Assembly (NCBI RefSeq): GCF_003268395.1
Contig: NZ_LQXQ01000041.1
Location: forward strand, 1-36,383
Direction of reading: 5' to 3'
Length of the DNA: 36,383 nucleotides
Origin: Acinetobacter sp. CFCC 10889
GTDB taxonomy: Bacteria > Pseudomonadota > Gammaproteobacteria > Pseudomonadales > Moraxellaceae
Under the pieces are notes generated by a model that worked only from the letters and a program-made list of their open reading frames with translations, searched no databases and was not told where the DNA came from. Position 1 is the stretch's first letter. Each line of letters begins with the position of its first letter. Positions 35,606 through 36,383 of the stretch are shown here, in pieces. Made by a program: the position numbers and the translations under genes.

Positions 35606-36383
35606 ATGGTTGACATCAAATCAGTAAAAATGACAGATGGGAATATCGTTGAGCAAAATATTGCGGTTTCTCAGCAAGGGGATATAGTTTCTACACAGTT
35701 ACAGAATAATGAAATTCTGAAGTTAGGTATTTCTCCTGATCAGATCCAAACAACAACACGTGAAGGGCAAAATTTAGTTATTCAGCTCAAAGATGGTAGC
35801 CAAATTGTTATTCAGGACTACTTTTTGCAAGCCAATCCACAAGTTGCATTGCAGCAAGGTGAATTATTATGGGATATGCAATTAGCAGAAACACCAACAG
35901 GTTTGCAAGCAGATTATTTAGCAGTAAGCTCACTAAGTGAATTAGGCGCAGTTTCTGGTGCAGGTGCAGCTTTGTTTGCAGGAATCCCAACTTGGGGATT
36001 AGCAGCCGCGGGTGTTGCGGGTTTGGGTGGAGTTATTGCTGCTGTAGCAAGCAGTGGTGGTTCATCAAATAAAGAAGAAAAAGATACAACTGCACCAAAA
36101 GCAGGTACATTAAGCTTTACAAATTATATAGATACAGGTGCAAAAGCAGATGACTTTATTAGTCAGGATAAGAGCTTTGACCTCAGTTTGGTAGGACAAG
36201 AAGTAAGTTCAAACGTGGTTTACCAAATCTCTAAAGATGGTGGTAAAACATGGACAACCACAACAGTAAAACAAAGTGATTTAGCTGATGGTGATTACCA
36301 ATTTAGAGCCGTTGTGAAAGATGCTGTAGGTAATACTGCATATACAAATATTCAAAAAGTTACAGTTGATACCGTGGTACAAA
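35606..36383 (+). CDS. BapA-prefix, Ig-like adhesin (partial, continues past the window)
   Basis: First 259 residues of a large biofilm-type surface protein; the frame is open at the window end. Residues about 1-105 resemble the BapA/Bap/LapF prefix domain (MVDIKSVKMTDGNIVEQNIA and LKDGSQIVIQDYFLQ). A hydrophobic, Ala/Gly-rich segment (about 115-150, WGLAAAGVAGLGGVIAAVAS) follows and probably anchors or retains the protein during type I secretion. From about 160 a bacterial Ig-like domain starts (SFTNYIDTGAK, YQISKDGGKTWT, YQFRAVVKDAVGNT), the unit that is repeated many times in such adhesins. The ATG has AAGGAT upstream. Strictly no stop codon is visible. Confidence 0.9.
   Translation, partial: MVDIKSVKMTDGNIVEQNIAVSQQGDIVSTQLQNNEILKLGISPDQIQTTTREGQNLVIQLKDGSQIVIQDYFLQANPQVALQQGELLWDMQLAETPTGLQADYLAVSSLSELGAVSGAGAALFAGIPTWGLAAAGVAGLGGVIAAVASSGGSSNKEEKDTTAPKAGTLSFTNYIDTGAKADDFISQDKSFDLSLVGQEVSSNVVYQISKDGGKTWTTTTVKQSDLADGDYQFRAVVKDAVGNTAYTNIQKVTVDTVVQ

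Overview
The window is a stretch of bacterial chromosome, most likely from Acinetobacter or a close Moraxellaceae relative. The basis is the low GC content, short AT-rich spacers, and a gene set I recognise from that genus: a stand-alone ribB behind an FMN riboswitch, the 447-residue type of argG, sbmA, a rhodanese-type trhO, and the start of a BapA-prefix adhesin. This assignment rests on recognition and was not checked by a search. No rRNA, tRNA, CRISPR array or complete insertion sequence was seen.

Layout. 1-4.9 kb (+): a large SF1 helicase with a RelE-like N-terminus and ankyrin repeats, then cysG (siroheme), a palindromic intergenic repeat and trmL. 5.0-9.7 kb: a divergent MerR regulator/DUF2938 pair, a DedA protein, a small membrane protein, tpm, trhO and a DUF1289 protein. 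9.8-12.6 kb: a LysE exporter, a TetR regulator with a perfect 26-bp operator-like palindrome before a divergent HPP membrane protein, and ribB with its FMN riboswitch. 12.9-16.2 kb: a secreted alpha-carbonic anhydrase, a probably frameshifted small secreted protein, a lipoprotein and a membrane diguanylate cyclase. 16.4-17.9 kb: a DUF559 nuclease-like gene whose 3' end is replaced, followed by a very AT-rich M48-like metallopeptidase that looks horizontally acquired. 18-25 kb: valS, a conserved hypothetical protein, an SDR dehydrogenase, a DUF4116 solenoid protein with a secreted partner, and a tiny protein. 25.2-32.6 kb: a DJ-1/PfpI protein, sbmA, two small cell-envelope genes, a two-gene ABC importer without its binding protein, and a Fur-controlled PepSY iron-uptake operon. 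32.8-36.4 kb: a small coiled-coil membrane protein, argG, a hypothetical protein, and the start of a large Bap-type adhesin cut off by the window end.

Regulation is the most informative layer. A MerR-type promoter (TTGACT, 19-bp spacer, TACACT or TATACT, with 19 of 22 matching bases) occurs both in front of the MerR-linked DUF2938 gene and, 2.4 kb away, in front of tpm. This suggests a small MerR regulon joining a membrane protein to a thiol/metalloid methyltransferase. The FMN riboswitch, the Fur box and the TetR palindrome give three further direct regulatory assignments. The strongest candidates for something undescribed are the MerR-DUF2938-tpm regulon, the RelE-like/helicase/ankyrin fusion, and the AT-rich metallopeptidase inserted at the end of the DUF559 gene.
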